Origin: Ganoderma boninense
Taxonomy: Eukaryota > Basidiomycota > Agaricomycetes > Polyporales > Polyporaceae
Assembly (NCBI GenBank): GCA_002900995.3
Contig: CM035306.1
Coordinates: 186,001 to 250,000 of the forward strand
DNA: 64,000 nt
Reading direction: 5' to 3'
The stretch's first letter is position 1, and every line of letters begins with the position of its first letter. Shown here in pieces: positions 22,346 to 33,599 of this stretch. The notes beneath the pieces are model-generated. The model worked only from the letters and a program-made list of their open reading frames with translations. It had not been told where the DNA came from and did no database searches. The translations under genes were made by a program, and so were the position numbers.

Positions 22346-24334
22346 TCATACAGACTCGACGTCTTCCATGTTCTCATCTGATGTGGTGCTACCAATCCCG
22401 CGATCAATCGTCCGTTCCATGTCCTCCCAACCAGCTGCACAGGCTCCGAGAATCGCCCTCTCGGAAAGAAGGTACTCCAGCGCGAGGCGGGTCTTGCCCC
22501 TGCCTTCGGGGAAGTTCTGTATATCGTCATCGGATATTTTGTTAGCAGTCGACCCCTGAGGATTCGAGAAACAGACACGCTTACGTCTACGACTTCAACT
22601 AGAGCTTCGAGGCTTGCTCCGCGATACACCTCTGCTCCCATATCAGCAGCTCTGTTGTCGCAAAGTCTTTTGAGGGTTCCGGCAACTGTTATCAATATCT
22701 TCGCAGCCTAGGAATATACTCAGAGAGCGTCGAAGTGATGTTAAAATTTTCACTCACCTCACGATCATGAGGCTGATCCAGGTTGGAGACGGCCTCGTCG
22801 TCATCCGCATCACGAAGAGACTCGAACTGCATCAGGGCCGAGCAAGTCCGTGAAATCAAATCTGTTTGCACTTGCGGCGGCTCTTGCTGCAGAGCATACA
22901 CGACCGCCCAAATAAATAGCGCGACAGAGACCTGTCCGTCACTGTTGATCTCCAGCGCCGATCCTTGCATCTCCGATTCGGGGACGTAGATCAGGGAGCT
23001 GCCTGCCACGATGGCGTCCACAGAATTTCGCACCATGGCGTACACGTCGAAACATTGGCTGTCACGCCCCAGCTCGAGGGATGACCCAGGCCACCCGAAG
23101 GTGACCGTGTCGGTCTCTCCGCCGTCTAAGACGAAGCCATACCGAGCGAGGAGGGCAGCATTTCCCAATGTCGCGCCGTAGGTATTGAACACCTCGACGC
23201 CTGGGGGGATTGAGCACACTGTGACCATGTCGACCGTGTCGGTCGGGTCGATCAATGGAGCTGTAGGGCTGGAGTCGTCTGTGGTCCCGCCTTGGCGATC
23301 ATGCGCGCACTCTGATAGCGATCCGCAGGTGGGGCACACGTCATACTCGCTCTGTGTGCAAATTCTTGGTGGTTAGATCGTATGAGATCGGTCAAGTTAC
23401 GTACGGCTAGTTGTACATGATTGTGATGGGCGTGGTTGAACCTACCTTACTCCGATCAGATAGGGCGCGAGACGACAGCGTATATCTACTTACGCGTCCG
23501 CTACAGGCACCATGGAGAGGCCGTGATAGGCGTCCACCAGAAAGGCGCGGGAACAGACGAGGGAGTAAGCGTGGAGAAAGCCAGGGAGAGTCGGTTGGAG
23601 CTTCGCCGAATCCAACAATGGATAAACCTCCGAGTGATAGAAATTCTTGATCTCGTCCTGTTAATGTCTCAGCCTCTCCAGTTCCAGTTGCAACAGATAG
23701 GCCGATCAAATCGTACCACTAGGGACGCGCCCTCTTCGTCCCGAAGCTCGCGTTGGACTTCAGTGCCGTGTAACCATCCTGCAGCATCTGTAGCATCAAG
23801 ATCCGGGAATGCGCTGTGATGGCCCCAAAGCCGTGCGATGGGAACCGTGTTCGCAGGAAGAGACTGCAGATACCCGTGCCATCGTGAGTCGCTCCCTAGA
23901 AGCCTGCCAGATACTGAAGTTGTCAGATATGCGTCGACTGACTATATACGGTCTCCATGAATAAAAATGATTGAAACTCACTGTTCTGAGTATAATGCGA
24001 GGGATAGGGCGAGGCTCGCATCATGGCCGTATGGATAGAAGGGGATCCGAGTGGCGAGAGCGCAGTTCCTGACGGAAAGGATAGAAGATTTGGGTATTAC
24101 TGCCACTGTTCAGAATGTTAGACATCTAAAACTCCTGTTTAACTTAGCATAGACATTCCCTACGTTTTGCGGGATGAAATATTGGTCGTCCTGGCTCCTT
24201 GCTACCACCCCGATCCCCGAGTCAGGTCTATCAACGATCTGTACGCCTGAATGGACGGCAACATGATTTTCGTCCAACCATCGGTGAAACAGGCTCAACT
24301 TCGTTGGGACGCTTAACTCGAGAGATTCGTTCAT
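22346..24334 (-). CDS. SET-domain lysine methyltransferase, Rkm4/SETD6-like
   Basis: The start is ATG 24334 (MNESLELSVPTKLSLFHRWL). Introns join IPQN to AVIPKSSILSVRNCALATR and SEQ to LLGSDSRWHGYLQSLPANT. The next exons give DEIKNFYHSEVYPLL, the SET motif MVPVADAFNHA, a small cysteine cluster DVCPTCGSLSECAHD, and VFNTYGATLGNAALLARYGF, the other SET signature. The C-terminus after a last intron is NFPEGRGKTRLALEYLLSER and ends at 22346. The layout (SET domain split by a helical insert, Rubisco-LSMT-like substrate-binding region) is that of Rkm4/SETD6-type enzymes, which methylate lysines of ribosomal proteins or other non-histone targets using S-adenosylmethionine. The usual GEE before VFNTYG is GVE. 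A miniature transposon-like element sits less than 200 bases upstream of the start. Confidence 0.8.
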
Positions 24335-24529
24335 GCTGCTAGGCCGCCATGTGGATGGAACAACTTCAGCCAGGTGAACGTTGGGAGTAAGTAAATTGAC
24401 TCGAGCGCCCGGCCTCGTGTGGTGCCTGTCAGGCGCCCGCATGCCGTAAGTCTCGAACTTGTTTCGAACATGACTCCCACAACCACGACCATGGTCATCC
24501 ATCGCTATCACCTTGTATTTTACTCATTA

Positions 24530-25170
24530 CAGCAGATTCACAAATGGATGACGCGTCCAAGATTTTTTTCGACGCGTCCCAATCTTCCGAGCAACCTTCC
24601 GACCCAATGTTCCAACTCATAGACGCCCATCGGGCCAATCCCCGCCGGCGTGGTTTGTTTGGTCCCCTGCCCGAAATGGTGCGTGACGAACCCCCGTTGC
24701 GAACGCGTGCCGTCACGAGAGTCACACGCGGCCCATTTCTGGCGAGGAGCCAAACATGCCACGCCACTTTGTAAGGGTTTGACGGGCGCTTGTAAGTTGG
24801 AAGACTGGTTCGGAACACGACGGACAATGGCGGATACCGCTGGCCTGAATACGTCTGTGAAAGAACCGGGACTGGTCTCCTGTCGCGCCCATATCCCTGA
24901 CCTAAATTCTCAAAGGCGCTCATTAACAAAAGAATACTACAACCTTATTGATCCGTTGACCGAGTAAGTACGTTTTGTTATGTCGATATAAACGGCGCTT
25001 ACCAAAAATTTCAGGTCCGGAATATGGTTGTGACAGGAGACCATTCCCGGTCATTTTACAGCCATATTCCGGCCTGAGGTATCCGCCCTTTCCCGTCGTG
25101 GAAGATAGGTCGGAAGATTCGAACGCGTCGAAATTTTTTCGACAGGCGTCAAGCATTTGTGAATCTGCTG
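24530..25170. mobile_element. Foldback MITE with TA target duplication
   Basis: The ends CAGCAGATTCACAAATG (24530) and its exact reverse complement (to 25170) are each flanked by TA (24528-24529 and 25171-25172). The inverted similarity continues inward for about 170 bases on each side at roughly 80-85 percent by eye: for example GGCGGATAC and GGTCTCCTGTC recur in reverse complement near 24835/25080 and 24870/25040. No coding capacity is recognisable. It looks like a Tc1/mariner-type miniature element. It lies between the SET gene and a BTB pseudogene and may influence the promoter of either. Confidence 0.75.
24597..24815. mobile_element. Second inverted-repeat element nested in the left MITE arm
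   Basis: This segment of about 219 bases interrupts the left arm of the element at 24530-25170 and has no counterpart in the right arm. Its own ends are inverted: TTCCGACCCAATGTTCCAAC at the left answers TTCCGAACCAGTCTTCCAAC read from the right on the other strand. The similarity runs inward for nearly 100 bases, so the segment is almost a complete palindrome. A clear target duplication could not be fixed. Confidence 0.6.
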
Positions 25171-25203
25171 TAAAGTGGCCCATTGTGGGACGACTGACAA
25201 TTA

Positions 25204-26110
25204 ATGTCCGACAGAGAACCTAATCCCCCCAGCTACGCGGAGCAAGACCGTGACCGCACAGCGGATTCCGATGAGCCCCTCCAAGACGTCGTGAAAGACA
25301 CTGAGGTCTTGCTGTCCAATGGAGACGTAGTCATCGTCTCCCAAAACACGGCCTTTCGCGTCCACAGGAGCATCCTCGCCCTTCGCTCTACGGTCTTTCG
25401 TGACCTGTTTCTCCGCGAACTGGCACTCCCCACGGGCCGCAGGAGGCGATCCTTGGTGACGTTTGAGGGCTGTCCCGCCGTTTGAATGTCTGATGATGCC
25501 GAAGACCTTCGACACCTCCTACTCGTAATCTGCGGCGGTAATGAATGCGTTGATTCTCCGTTTCAAGAATGAAGACCGCAGGTTCTGATGCCACACTGGC
25601 CCCTGGCAGCTACTACCACGGCGAAGACGACGAGAAGATCATCCTCGTACCACGCGAGATCCTCTGTCCTCTCATCCGCATTGGCCGCAGGTTCGCTATA
25701 CCAAATATCCTCAACGATGCCATCTCGCGACTCAAGAAGTGCTAACACGTCGGACTTGGCGACATCTGGGGGGACGTCGGGCCAAGTACGTCAACCTCGG
25801 GGCCGTGGTCGCGATCGAGGTCGCATCCTCACGAATACCCCATCCATCCTCCCCTCTGCACTCCTAGAGATGCATTCCTAGAGATGTGCACCCACGTAGA
25901 GAACCCATCGTGACGCTCTCGACGTGCGATGCGGACAGCTAGGTTGGCCTGACCTCGGACCTATGTACGTGCGACACTACTTTGGAGCTGCTATTCACGC
26001 GGTATTGGGGCTTGTTCGAGGGCCAGCTGTGTGCGTTGTGCAGGGACGAGGAAGAGCCTCCCTCAGTTCTTCGGACTCCAGATCGACAGTGACTGGCGAA
26101 TGTAAGATGT
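25204..26110 (+). pseudogene. BTB/POZ gene, inactivated by stop codons
   Basis: The start MSDREPNPPSYAEQ leads into the BTB core (TEVLLSNGDVVIVSQNTAF and RVHRSILALRSTVFRDLF). At about 25483 a TGA interrupts an otherwise continuous match (EGCPAV, stop, MSDDAEDLRHLLLVICGG). After an intron the helical part resumes (SYYHGEDDEKIILVPREI, NILNDAISRLKKC) and a TAA follows at about 25742. The C-terminal cysteine motif survives near 26010-26045 (RYWGLFEGQLCALCRDEEE). The closest relatives are the intact genes at 26899 and 28999. The 5' stop fits a C-to-T change in an ancestral CGA. Confidence 0.75.
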
Positions 26111-26898
26111 CCCGATAGCGGGTGCGGTGTACACTGCTGGAGGTATTCTGGTTAGTATGTGCTTGCTGAGTAGAAAATCTCCGATTGCTGATCCTGAGCT
26201 ACACTCACAGGAAGGTTGCTTTCGATCCAGTTGGGACTGCACCATCTGTACCTGACAATAGGTCGCGTCCGCAACATCCACAAACGTCCAACTTTGTGCC
26301 AGGTCTCCCTCTCCCTCAAACGTCGACCCCTGTCGCCATCGAACAGCATGGAGCTGCTCGCGTCTCCGTCCATTCGACCTGTGTTCACTCTGAAGGCCAG
26401 AGTCGCGTGCGGAGTCGACGCCACTGCGGCCAGCGCGGGGTCTCGACACCTCAGCGCATTTTTGTAAGCCCTGCGCGAGGCTGGATGCATACTCGTCTCT
26501 GTCAACCAAGCCAGTACTAGTCACCCGCCGTGAACGTTACTCTGACCGGAGCAACGCTACAGGTCCTTTGGCGCGGTGGCTCTCCCTGGGGCCCCGGGAC
26601 CGTCCTAGCAGACGGCGAACATTCAGGACATGTGCTCGGGGATCCGACTCGCGGGTAGATGAGGCAGGCGTTCTTGATGCAAAACAATGTTTGTCCAATG
26701 TGTCGTTCACAAGAATACAAATATTACAACAAATGCACAGCTCCGAATCCACTCCCAGGATGCTGCGAATACAGCCAGACTCCGAGACTTTGCTGAAGAT
26801 TTTGTGGCCTGCATTGAGATGACTGCCCATCATCGATGTTGGCTCACAATGCGGGGGTAACAGTAGCTCACCTGCACGCGTCCAAAAACCCTGTTTCC

Positions 26899-27989
26899 CT
26901 AGCCCGTAGCACTCGGCCAACCATTGACATGGAGGTCGAACGTCTCGGGGAGGTGGTTCCAGACCTCGGCACGTGAATTGTCATCCGTGCGCTTCAAAAA
27001 TTTGACACAGCTCTCGCATTGCAGCGTTGGCCGACCTGCGGAGTCTGCGGGGTTCGCGAAAAACCACTCGCACAATGGCTCGAGAGCGGCGTGATGCCGC
27101 GCGTTTTTGAAGATACTCCCATCGAGCGTGCGGCGGTGGAATATCGCTGTCACCTTCTCCGCGCACGCCTTGTGAGAGGCGCGGTAATCGGCGGGCAACA
27201 TGGAGTACTTCGCAACGAGCTTCAGGATGCGTTCGACGACGCCGAGGGCGAGGTTCTCCCTCCCCTTGATCAGGCGCCGCGAGTCTTGCACCGAAAGACC
27301 GTGCAGGAGGAGCTGATGTTCTGGAGGCGTGCGGTCGTCCTTGACGGAGATGGAACACGCGTTATCGCAGCATGCGAACAACGCCGACGGAAGGAGCGAG
27401 GGGGTCTCTGTGAGGCGTGCGAGTCTCACGGTCTCGAAGGCGTCGAATGGTCGTGTGACCACAAAGGCTTCACGGGTGTCTTCTTCGTCCCAGGCAGCCA
27501 GAGTGGTTGGGTAGTACTTCTTCAGACGCGATATAGCGTCATTCATGACCTTCGGGATGGAGTACTTGTGTCCCATGCGGATGAGGGAAGCAAGGACTGC
27601 GAATTCAACCGGTTTCGGCTCATCGTTCTCGTGATAGAAGCTATTAGGAAAATAAACCAGACAATCATCCGATATAAAATGTTAACAACGCACTCTTTAC
27701 CGCAGCATAGGACCAAGAAGAGGCAACGGACATCGTGAGAATCGTCTGGGACCTTGACAACCGGACATCCATCCATCGTCTCACCGTTGGAGTTGGGTAG
27801 GGAGAATAAGTCGCGAAAGAGGTCTGAGTGAAGGGAGAGGATGCCTTTGTAGACGCGAAAGGCGGTGTTTTTGGCTACTACAATACAATTTCCGTCAGAG
27901 AGCCAAACATCCGCTGCTCTGGTGAATCCGTGAACGTTCAAGTCGGCCGAAGGATCAGAGTCGGGGTGAGATGATGTGTTGAGCTCCAT
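26899..27989 (-). CDS. BTB/POZ domain protein with C-terminal cysteine motif
   Basis: ATG 27989 (MELNTSSHPDSDPSA) precedes the BTB core (ADVWLSDGNCIVVAKNTAFR, RVYKGILSLHSDLFRDLF, MDGCPVVKVPDD). One intron (donor GTGCGT near 27690, acceptor AATAG near 27636) joins LCCGKD to FYHENDEPKPVEFAVLAS. The helical region is SLIRMGHKYSIPKVMNDAIS, followed by RLTETPSLLPSALFACC and, near the end, LQCESCVKFLKRTDDNSRA. It has lost one cysteine of the C-x5-C motif kept by its relatives. BTB domains dimerise and often recruit targets to cullin-3 ligases or act in transcription; the partner is unknown. It is divergent with the BTB gene at 28999, sharing about 1 kb between starts. Confidence 0.85.
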
Positions 27990-28941
27990 TGACAGTAGAT
28001 AACGTGCAGGTCTTAGGGAGGCGACTACCTGTGTAATAGGCAAGTGAAAGGGATACCACAATAACAGCAACTCTGAGAAGCCTGAAGGGTCTCAGGCTCT
28101 CATCGATGGAACATTCAGATGAAGTGGATAGGAAACGTTTACAGTATCCTGCGTGGGATTCGAACATGGGCACAGAATTGAGCGCCTCTCGGGACGGACC
28201 GGCGCCACGATGTGACTACGCGCGCTGCCTTTCTCGACGAGCTTGAACCCGCGGCTGGAAATTCATCGCGGTGAGCCTCTTGCCATCTCAAACTTCATTG
28301 GAACTATAGATTAATGTGAAGCCGGAATAGGAGGAAGTATTAGAGGACGGGAAGCGTGGTGCTTAGAGGTAAGTGCATAGAAACCGAAGTCGATGTTGTA
28401 GTTCCATGGCACCATATGTTCGTAGGCCGACTGAGGAGCGAGACAGCTCAGTATGCTCTGAAGGTGCGGTTCTTCCCTACACTGGTTGTCCAACATAAAG
28501 TTGAAACAGGATCTCTGTCGAGGCTCGAGGTGAGTGATCAATCGCAGTCATGTCATGAACGTAGACTGACCAGTTTCGAAACACGGACGGTCTGTGCAGG
28601 TCTACCCTACCTAGCTTTCCTCCCTCTTCTCTGCCAAGGAATTGAAGCTGACAAACAGATTCCTCACGGAATATTCGACATCCCAGTCTAAGTTCGTCAT
28701 GGGCGGCCTTGTGGTCATAGCCGGCATGCAAGAGTTGACCGTTGTGCTGCCTTAATGATCTAGATTCTATCGAGTTGTTCAACGAGATTTTATGTCTCAT
28801 GGATGAACACATGTCGAATAGGGCTTCTCATGGACGCTTGTCATCCTGGCATTTCAATCCAGCCCACAGGTACCATATTCGGATACCCGCCTGCTTATAT
28901 GGCACTCCTCCGTCTTTTAGGAGCCTCAGTCGTTCGCTTCC
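27990..28941. other. Shared upstream region of two divergent BTB genes
   Basis: No gene is supported. Open frames on both strands (28356-28691 plus; 28311-28541 and 28477-28812 minus) overlap each other and show no domain. Two segments loosely resemble Pol III box sequences but do not fold as a tRNA. The right end holds the TATA element of the BTB gene at 28999. Confidence 0.35.
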
Positions 28942-28949
28942 ATATATAC
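28942..28949 (+). promoter_or_regulatory. TATA box of BTB gene at 28999
   Basis: The sequence catatatacc lies about 50 bases upstream of ATG 28999. Confidence 0.45.
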
Positions 28950-28998
28950 CGCCAGCTTCTTAACCTCGTCGAAATATACCTCCCACCTCACCGATTCC

Positions 28999-30137
28999 AT
29001 GGATCTCGATCTTTCGACCAACGACAAGAAGCGCAGGCACCTCGATGAAGATGGCTGTTCCGAAGAGGGCTCTAGACATCAGCAGACCACCTTGGAAGAA
29101 ATTCAGAGGGATGAAGATGTCTGGCTTTCCGACGGGAACATAGTCATAATAGCTCAGAACGTCGCCTTTCGTGTTCACAAGAGCGTCCTTGCTCTTCACT
29201 CCGAGGTATTCCGGGACCTCTTCCTGGTGTCCACTCCTGCTTCGAACCCCGGCTCACTGGCAGGCCCGACGGAGACTATCGACGGCTGCGCCGTCATCAA
29301 AGTACCGGACAACCCCAATGACCTCCGCCGCCTATTCCTAGTCCTGTCTTGTGGCAAAAAGTGAGTCGCGTTCTCTGTTGACATCTACGAGTGTTGCTGA
29401 TTTGCGGCTGGAGTTACTACTACCGGGACGACTTGCGGCAAACTGTCCCCTTCGATGTCCTCGACTCCCTCATAAGGATGGGCCACAAATACTGTATTCG
29501 AAGCGTCCTCTGTAACGCGCTCTCCCGGCTCCAGAAGTACTATTCCAATGACCTGTCTACCTGGCTCGACGATGCCAGACGTGCGCAGTACGTCGCCGCG
29601 CCCGAACCGCAAAGTGCGATCCAGACCATCAACCTCCTCGCCACCCTCACGAACACCCCTTCACTGCTGCCTGCAGCCTTCCTGACGTGCTGCAGCCATA
29701 TCGAGACCGTGATCACCGACACCCCCGACGGGCCAGGCGCTGCCGGCCTGAGCACCGAGGACGTCCTGCGCGTGATCAACGGGAGGGCCGCGCTGACCCG
29801 GGCGGCGGTCGATCGTATCGTCGGGATGACCACTACGGGCCCAGCGAAACAGTGCCACGGGGACTATCGATGCACGCATGCCGGCTTGTCTGCACTTGCT
29901 GCCCACAAGGGAAAGTCTACCCTGGAGGAGATGCAGAAGCACACCATGGCGTTCGCGCCGCTGTACGAACGCTTCTGGAAGCTGAACTCGCAGAAAATAG
30001 ATCCGCTCTGCGACCAATGCCGGACCGCGACGAAGCAGCAGGACGCGGAGAGATGCCGTGAGTCGTGGCTCCAGCTGCCTGCCATGCTGGACATCGAGGT
30101 CCCCGGCTGGCCAGCTCGTTCGGAATTTCCCATCTGA
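28999..30137 (+). CDS. BTB/POZ domain protein with C-terminal cysteine motifs
   Basis: The N-terminus is short and charged (MDLDLSTNDKKRRHLDED). The BTB core is DVWLSDGNIVIIAQNVAFR, RVHKSVLALHSEVFRDLF and IDGCAVIKVPDNPNDLR. A single intron of about 50 bases after LVLSCGKK leads to SYYYRDDLRQTVPFDVLDSL. The helical part contains IRMGHKYCIRSVLCNALSRL and LTNTPSLLPAAFLTCC. The C-terminal part carries CHGDYRC (C-x5-C) and LCDQCRTATKQ (C-x2-C) before the stop at 30137. This is the same architecture as the four other intact BTB genes, with the intron in the same place. Adaptor role inferred from the BTB fold only. Confidence 0.88.
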
Positions 30138-30327
30138 ACCTCCAGCTGTTGTGATATGTATAAACACATCCTCGCGATATGGAGGGCCGATGTATCACGA
30201 ACGGATAGGGGCTCTCATTCTCGCATTTGTTCTGGACGTAAGGATAACCACGTTTTCAGAAATACAGATCTATTGTACATACACATGCCGCGAGGTATAC
30301 TGCTCTTCATTATTTGTCATTGCCGCG

Positions 30328-33300
30328 CTACAACCCGTTCCACTCGAACCGCTTCGCGACCCTGAACACGCCTGACAGCGTCAACGCCTCCGGGGCGCTG
30401 CTCCGCCCCACGCGGACGCTGTACACGCCGTCCTCGACGACCCAGCTCGCGATGCGCTCCTCCCAGAACGACACCGCGTACTTGTCGAGCGAGAGCGTGA
30501 CGGTCTCGCTCTTCCCGGGGGCGAGGTCGAAGACCTTCCCGAACGCCTTGAGTGCAAGCGGCGGGTGCGTCACCTCTGAGGTCGAGGGATGCGAGATGTA
30601 GGCCTGGACGACCTCCGTGCCCGAGACGCTGCCGGTGTTGGTGACCTTGACGGACACCTTGACGGCGATGTCGCCGTTCTCGACCTTCGGTTCTGAGACC
30701 GAGAGGTTGGAGTACTCGAACGTGGTGTATGAGAGGCCATGACTAGGAGACGGGCAAGTTAGAATATGCCCAGTATGGTGAGGGGGTTGGGAGTACCCAC
30801 CCGAAGTGCCACTGCGGTGCAATACCACGGTGGTGATGGTGCTTATAACCCACGAAGAGATCTTCAGAGTACCACACCTGCAACGAATGCCAATTAGAGG
30901 TTGACGAATCGAGGGAGACTACAAATGGAGTATTCACCTTTCCGTGCTCGTGGTGGAAGTGCCCGTCGCTCGCGACGTCCTCCAGCCGCTTTGGGAAGCT
31001 CAAGCTCAGCCTCCCGCTGGGGTTGATCTCACCTGTAAGGACCTGGCCAATTGCATCGCCAGTGGCGTTCCCCAAGTACCACCCATGCACGATCGCGGGC
31101 ACTTCGTCCGCCCACGGCATCGTGATGCTAGACCCGCTCTGAGTAACGACGATCGTACGCTTGTTCGCCGCGCGACCTTGCGCACGAGCTCGTCCGTGCG
31201 CCCAGGCAGCGCCAGCGTCGTCCGGTCGTACCCTCCGTCTCCCAGTCCGCGTTCAGGCCGACTACGGCAATGACCGCGTCCGCCTCCTCCGCGAGCTTCA
31301 CCGCACTCGCCATGAGGTCGTCGGGGTGCGCGACCTCCGCACCGCCGAGACGCACGCCTGCGTTTGTGTCCATCAGCGCCTCGATCGGGTCCTCGTCCGC
31401 GGGCGCCCGGACGTTCATGAAGTCGACGAAGATCTCGTGCTTCACGCCCGCCTTGAGCTGGAAGACGCCGTACTCCTCGGTCGAACCCGAGTTGAAGAAC
31501 GCGTCGCCGCGCTGCTGCTTCGTCCAGTTGTCAATGAGGAGCTTGCCGTCGATGTAGAGCTTGGCACGGCCGGCGGAGAGGAGCCCGAACTCGAAGTCTG
31601 TGTCCTTGTCTCGTGGCTTGAAGAACCCACGGAGGCGGAGGGTGAAGCGTTTTGTCAGCTCCTTCGGGGAGTCGACGCTTAGGGCCAGTTAGTTGTCTTA
31701 CGGCGCCCGCAGAGAATAAGACGCACCTGAGGAAGATGCGGGTCTCGTCGATGTGGCGAGTCGTAGTCGGCTTCTCCAACGGTGTCATACTCTCGTCGCT
31801 CTCATGCGAGTGGAAGGAGCCGATCCATCCGGGCTTGCCGTCCTCCGTGATAATGTCGTTTTCGAGAGTGGGCATCTGCATGAAGGCTGCCTCCAGGTCA
31901 GCACGGCAAGATGGACAATGACGACCGACTTACAGCGCGAGCCCTCTGAATACGTGATCTCCACATTCTCGTCGATCTTGCCGAGGGCCGCGACGATGCC
32001 CTCGTATGGCGAGACAAAAAAGCTGGGCTTGAGAGCCGCAGACCCGCCGCCGCTGATTACGGTTGCCTTCGCGTTGCCGCCAACGATCGCGATTTTCTTC
32101 AGTCCCTGCTCCTTTAGTTTGAGAGGCAGAATGCCGCCCTCGTTCTTCAAAAGGACGATGGACTGGTTGGCGACCTTGGTCATAAGCTCCCTCCCGCTCT
32201 GACGATCGCCGGTCTGCTCGACGCGATCGCCATCCAGGACCTGAAGTAACACGTTCAGACACAATCGTACGACTATGATTCAAGCGTACCTCAGGCGCGC
32301 CGCGAGCACACTTCTGGACGAGCTCGAGGACCTTAGCTGCCCGCTCCTTGACAGTGCGCGCCGTGATCTTTCGGCTTTGAATACTGCCATCGAATGGTGA
32401 GAATTGTTCAACAGCCCAATCGATTGCAGGGACTCACGAACGGTTCATGAGATCCAGGGTCCGCCACTTGTTCGTTCCAGGCATTTCCAGGTCAAGTCCG
32501 GCGTTGACAGCATGGTCGATGGAGTACACTCCGAAACCTGTGCACGGATCAGTTATTGCGCTAGCGACGCTCTACGGGGAGCTACTTACCAGTCACTCAT
32601 GATCAATGCCTTGGTGCCCCACTCCTTCCGGAGGACGTCCTGCAGGAGGTGGGGGTTCTCGGATGCGTGGGTCCCGTTCACGCGATTATACCTGGAGCCG
32701 AAGCACGTCAGCATCAAGGGACGCACTCAGGATAAGGGAACGCTGAAACGTACGCAGTCATGAACGCCCACGGCTTCGCGTACTTCTCCGCAAGCATGAA
32801 CGGCATGAGGTAGATCTCCCTCAGAGCCCGCTCGGTGAGGACCGAATCGTACCCGAAGCGGTCGTTCTCCTTGTCGTTCGCGGTAAAGTGCTTGATGCAC
32901 GCGCCAATGCCGCCAGCCTGGAGCCCCTTGACGTACGCCGCGGCGACCATGCCCGACAGATGCGGGTCCTCCGAGTACGACTCGAACGAGCGGCCGCCGA
33001 GCGGGTTCCGCTGGGTGTTGCACGTCGGGCCAAGGAGGATTGACGCAGCCTTGAGCTTGACCTCCTCGGCGAGGAGGTCCTTGGCCATCGTCTCGATGAG
33101 CGCAGTGTCGAACGTCGCTGCCATCGCGGTCGCGGACGGGAGACATTTCGCAGGGGTGCTCATGAAGAAGTAGTTCCCGCGTGCACCTACCGACGTGAGA
33201 ATTTCGATAAGCACATGGACGACTGCTGAGGCACGGAAGAGGGATATGTACGCACCGTTTGGACCGTCTGTGACCTTGATTGCGGGGATGCCGAGGCGGG

Positions 33301-33415
33301 GGACGGCATGGGTGTGCCAGAAGCCGACGCCGGCGGTAAGAAGGATGGCCTCGTCGGTGGTGAGCTGCTCGACGACCTCCGGGATGGATGTCTTCGCAAA
33401 GTCAGATGGTGGCAT
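30328..33415 (-). CDS. GH3 beta-glucosidase with PA14 insert and fibronectin III-like end (two frame breaks)
   Basis: The start is ATG 33415 (MPPSDFAKTSIPEVVEQL); an upstream in-frame ATG at 33562 is less likely because a TATA-like element lies between. The N-terminal barrel shows VTDGPNGA, LGPTCNTQRNPLGGRSFES, CIKHFTANDKENDR and the nucleophile Asp in LIMSDWFGVYS (Asp codon 32592-32594). The second domain has NQSIVLLKNEGGILPLKL, then a PA14-type insert (about 31450-31880) and ADAVIAVVGLNADWETEG. The C-terminus is the fibronectin III-like domain (VKVTNTGSVSGTEVVQAYIS) ending at 30328. It would cleave beta-1,4-glucosides in plant-cell-wall breakdown; no signal peptide is seen, so an intracellular enzyme is likely. 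Two one-base losses, near 31230 and 31170, break the frame before IVVTQSGSSITMPWADEVP. Confidence 0.8.
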
Positions 33416-33500
33416 CGTGAGTGTATGTGCTCCTGATAAGCTCGAGACTGTAATGAGCGAGCAGAGGGGGATTAGGACGGGAACGCACGACGGGACAGGG

Positions 33501-33511
33501 TTCTTATACCT
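33501..33511 (-). promoter_or_regulatory. TATA-like element of the GH3 gene
   Basis: Minus-strand ggtataagaac lies about 90 bases upstream of ATG 33415 and supports that start over the one at 33562. Confidence 0.4.
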
Positions 33512-33599
33512 GTCCCCCCACTCCATAAGGTATATCCGAGGTTTTCCCGCATCCTCCCTCATCTTGGTGCGCCGTGCGACTGTCGGCGTAACCGATTAG

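Noticed and set aside
27019..27738. 239-codon plus-strand frame
   Set aside because: It is the antisense of the BTB gene at 26899-27989.
28148..28290. Possible tRNA gene(s) on the minus strand
   Set aside because: Two B-box-like sequences and one A-box-like sequence are present, but the T-stems do not pair, the box spacing is too short in one case, and no acceptor stem closes. At most decayed tRNA-derived sequence.
31161..31682. 173-codon plus-strand frame
   Set aside because: It is antisense to the GH3 gene, in its PA14 and frame-break region.
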